Source: Streptomyces sp. Ag109_O5-1
GTDB taxonomy: Bacteria > Actinomycetota > Actinomycetes > Streptomycetales > Streptomycetaceae
Length of the DNA stretch: 64,000 nt
Assembly: GCF_003814875.1 (NCBI RefSeq)
Contig: NZ_RKQF01000001.1
Coordinates: forward strand, 11,579,956 to 11,643,955
Direction of reading: 5' to 3'
The notes under the pieces were generated by a model. It saw nothing but the letters and a program-made list of their open reading frames with translations, had not been told where the DNA came from and searched no databases. A program made the translations under genes and the position numbers. Positions 62,400 through 64,000 of this stretch are shown piece after piece (within the stretch, counting starts at the first letter, position 1; each line of letters begins with the position of its first letter).

Positions 62400-64000
62400 G
62401 AAGTCGGCAACGCATCCGATAGAGGACTTCTGCGGCGTCTTGGTTTCCTGAAGCCTCGCGCCATCTGCGCCACAGCGACCAGAGCGCTGGGTGTTCCCAG
62501 CCTCGGCGGCCTGCACAGCGAGGGCCTCGGCGGTCTTTTTGTCTCCAGCCTGTTCGCGCATGGCGTGCCAGGGCGACCAGAACGCTGGTGTCGCCAGCGT
62601 CTGCGGCTTGTCGGCCAGGGCTTTCGGCCGAGTCCCGGTCTCCGGCTTGCTCCCGCATCCGGTGCCAAGTTCATTCGGCCGTCCGGAATGCGCAGCGTTC
62701 GCTCGCCTCTGATAGAGGGCTTCAGCTGTGACAAGGTCGTTAGAACTCTCGCGGATCACCCCAGCGCCACCAGTGCGATCTGTAGCCGGCATCCGCGGCG
62801 CGCTGGGTAGAAAGGCCTCGCAGCGCCTATATCCCCGATACGCTCTCGCCCGTCTTGCAAGGCAAACAGTGCCTCGGGGCGCCGTCGTCGCGGCCTGGTA
62901 GAAGTAAACCCGGCCGATTCCCTGTTCTCGACCCTCTCGTGCAGCTGCGCGAGCAAAAAGAGAGGCACCTCGCTGGCGTCCGCGACCTGTCCACCGGAGC
63001 TTTCGGCTGTGCTCTCTTCGTGTGGCCTTCTCCGTTCAGGTGCCACCACGATGCTGGCGAGATTCTCGGCTCGTTCAGCGAGAGCAGGGCCCGTGCCTGC
63101 GGGCCTGATGTCGGAGGTGCAATGCCCAATGGTTGCGGTACGGAATCGCGCTGCTTCAGCGAGATTTAGCAAGTCGTCCATGTCGGTGAGATGGTGTGGG
63201 CAGCTTGCCAGAAAGAGGCGGGTGGGCACAGGCGTCGGCGGTGGCGCGGCCGTGTTGTTCGAGGTAGTCAGCAAGTCGGAATACCGGCCCGGCTGTCGGG
63301 TGGGAGGGCGTGGCGATCGGTGGGGTTCCGGGCGTGCGGCGCTGGGGCGGGGGCTGGCGCGGCGTAGGGGGCTTGCTTCCCATGAACCAGGTGTGCGAGT
63401 TCAGCGAAGGCAGCTTCTGCCCAGTCGTCGGTGAGCTGGTCGTGGTCGATGTCGGAGAGGTAGTCGAGGGCGGCGTCGGTGAGGAATGCCTGGGGGAGGT
63501 GGAGGGCGACGCCGAGGCGGCGTGCGTCCATCGCCGCTTCTAGTACGGCTTTGGCGGCCGGGGTGCCGCTCTGGTAGCGGTGCAGGAGTTCGGGGGCTCC
63601 GGCCAGGTCCTGTGTCAGGCGTCCGTCGGCACTGGCGCGGTTGAGGGCGTCGGCGAGCAGCCGATCGCCGCCCTTGGCGAGGACGTTCGCAGCGGCCAGA
63701 GCCGGAGCGTCGAACGTGTCGGGGACCGTGAGGGTGCGGCCGGTAAGCAGTTCCCGGACCCGGCTATGCGGTCCGGCCCGTTTGGGGTGGGCAGCGCGGT
63801 GTACTGGGCGGCGTACTCGGGCCCAGCGTGCCAGCACCAGCACCGGCCCACGCTCCGGTTGGACGAGCAGACTGTGCACGGCGGCCGCGATCCGTTCGCC
63901 GGTCCTCGGGTCGCCGAGGTAGTGCTGGGCCTCGTTCAGCCAGACCACGGTCCGTGGCCGGACGCGGTGCAGGTCGTCGAGCGCGGCCTCGGCGCGGGTC
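62400..64000 (-). pseudogene. Decayed STAND-type ATPase with TPR-like repeats, runs off the window
   Basis: From the right edge the minus strand reads RTVVWLNEAQHYLGDPRTGE (a Walker-B-like region), LLTGRTLTVPDTFDAPALAA, GAPELLHRYQSGTPAAKAVL and FLTDAALDYLSDIDHDQLTD. It then passes through FRLADYLEQHGRATADAC into repeats such as MREQAGDKKTAEALAVQAAE and ASGNQDAAEVLYRM. This is the order of a large Streptomyces ATPase/TPR protein family. The frame changes at least four times (for instance near 63800, 63270 and 62750), so the gene is dead in this copy. The ATP-binding N-terminus lies outside the window. Confidence 0.7.

Noticed and set aside
1..64000. CRISPR arrays, rRNA and tRNA genes
   Set aside because: No regularly spaced repeats, no 16S/23S-like segments and no tRNA cloverleaf with a T-loop signature were noticed by reading; a covariance-model scan would settle tRNAs.

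Overview
The window is high-GC actinobacterial DNA, almost certainly Streptomyces. Support comes from the codon bias and the gene families: PAS/GAF/SpoIIE/HATPase regulators, an MmyB-type XRE regulator, DUF4331, DUF6192, DUF6207 and DUF2255 proteins, and Streptomyces-type IS families. The density of transposases, broken genes and remnants is that of an accessory region such as a chromosome arm, plasmid or integrated element. No rRNA, tRNA or CRISPR array was seen.

Layout. 0-3.2 kb: a cut-off alpha/beta hydrolase divergent from an MmyB-type regulator and a DUF2255 gene, then a decayed transposase. 3.5-7.6 kb: one 1376-aa NACHT NTPase with a C-terminal PD-(D/E)XK nuclease-like domain, lying between mobile-element remnants (candidate defence gene). 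7.9-11.4 kb: integrase, IS21 and IS5 remnants around a small membrane protein and a nucleotidyltransferase. 11.4-16.5 kb: a minus-strand cluster of DyP-type peroxidase, TPR protein, DUF4331 protein and a 174-aa unknown, with a tautomerase-like gene upstream. 17-18.4 kb: a truncated IS5 and a gene split into two pieces on opposite strands. 18.8-27.5 kb: a SpoIIE-type regulator with degenerate phosphatase motifs, a TetR/alcohol dehydrogenase pair, a TDT transporter, and a minus-strand set of FAD oxidoreductase (frameshifted), alpha/beta hydrolase and an SRPBCC-like protein.

27.9-38.4 kb is a stack of mobile elements. An IS5-type element carries an extra coiled-coil/winged-helix gene and has a group II intron inserted antisense in its transposase. 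Next come an IS256 element with target duplication, a 3.8-kb unit bounded by 31-bp IS630-type inverted repeats (transposase, methyltransferase, a nested IS256, a small membrane protein), and an IS701 element sitting in the CTAG at the end of that unit. 38.1-45.7 kb: a second, intact SpoIIE-type regulator whose reading frame runs on into the IS701, azlCD with a divergent Lrp-type regulator, and a lower-GC membrane protein. 45.8-51.2 kb: ISL3 (with 248-bp inverted arms), IS1380, and a second IS5-type element with the coiled-coil/winged-helix gene.

51.4-57 kb holds plasmid- or island-type genes: DUF6192 remnant, zinc ribbon protein, orphan barstar, four overlapping small minus-strand genes, a SLOG-fold protein and an XRE/TPR regulator. 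57.4-61.9 kb is a cassette framed by imperfect direct repeats. It contains three tandem copies of an unrecognised family (the third freshly frameshifted), a lipoyl-domain protein and a tiny membrane peptide. 61.9-64 kb: a DUF6207 pseudogene and a decayed STAND/TPR-like gene that runs off the window.
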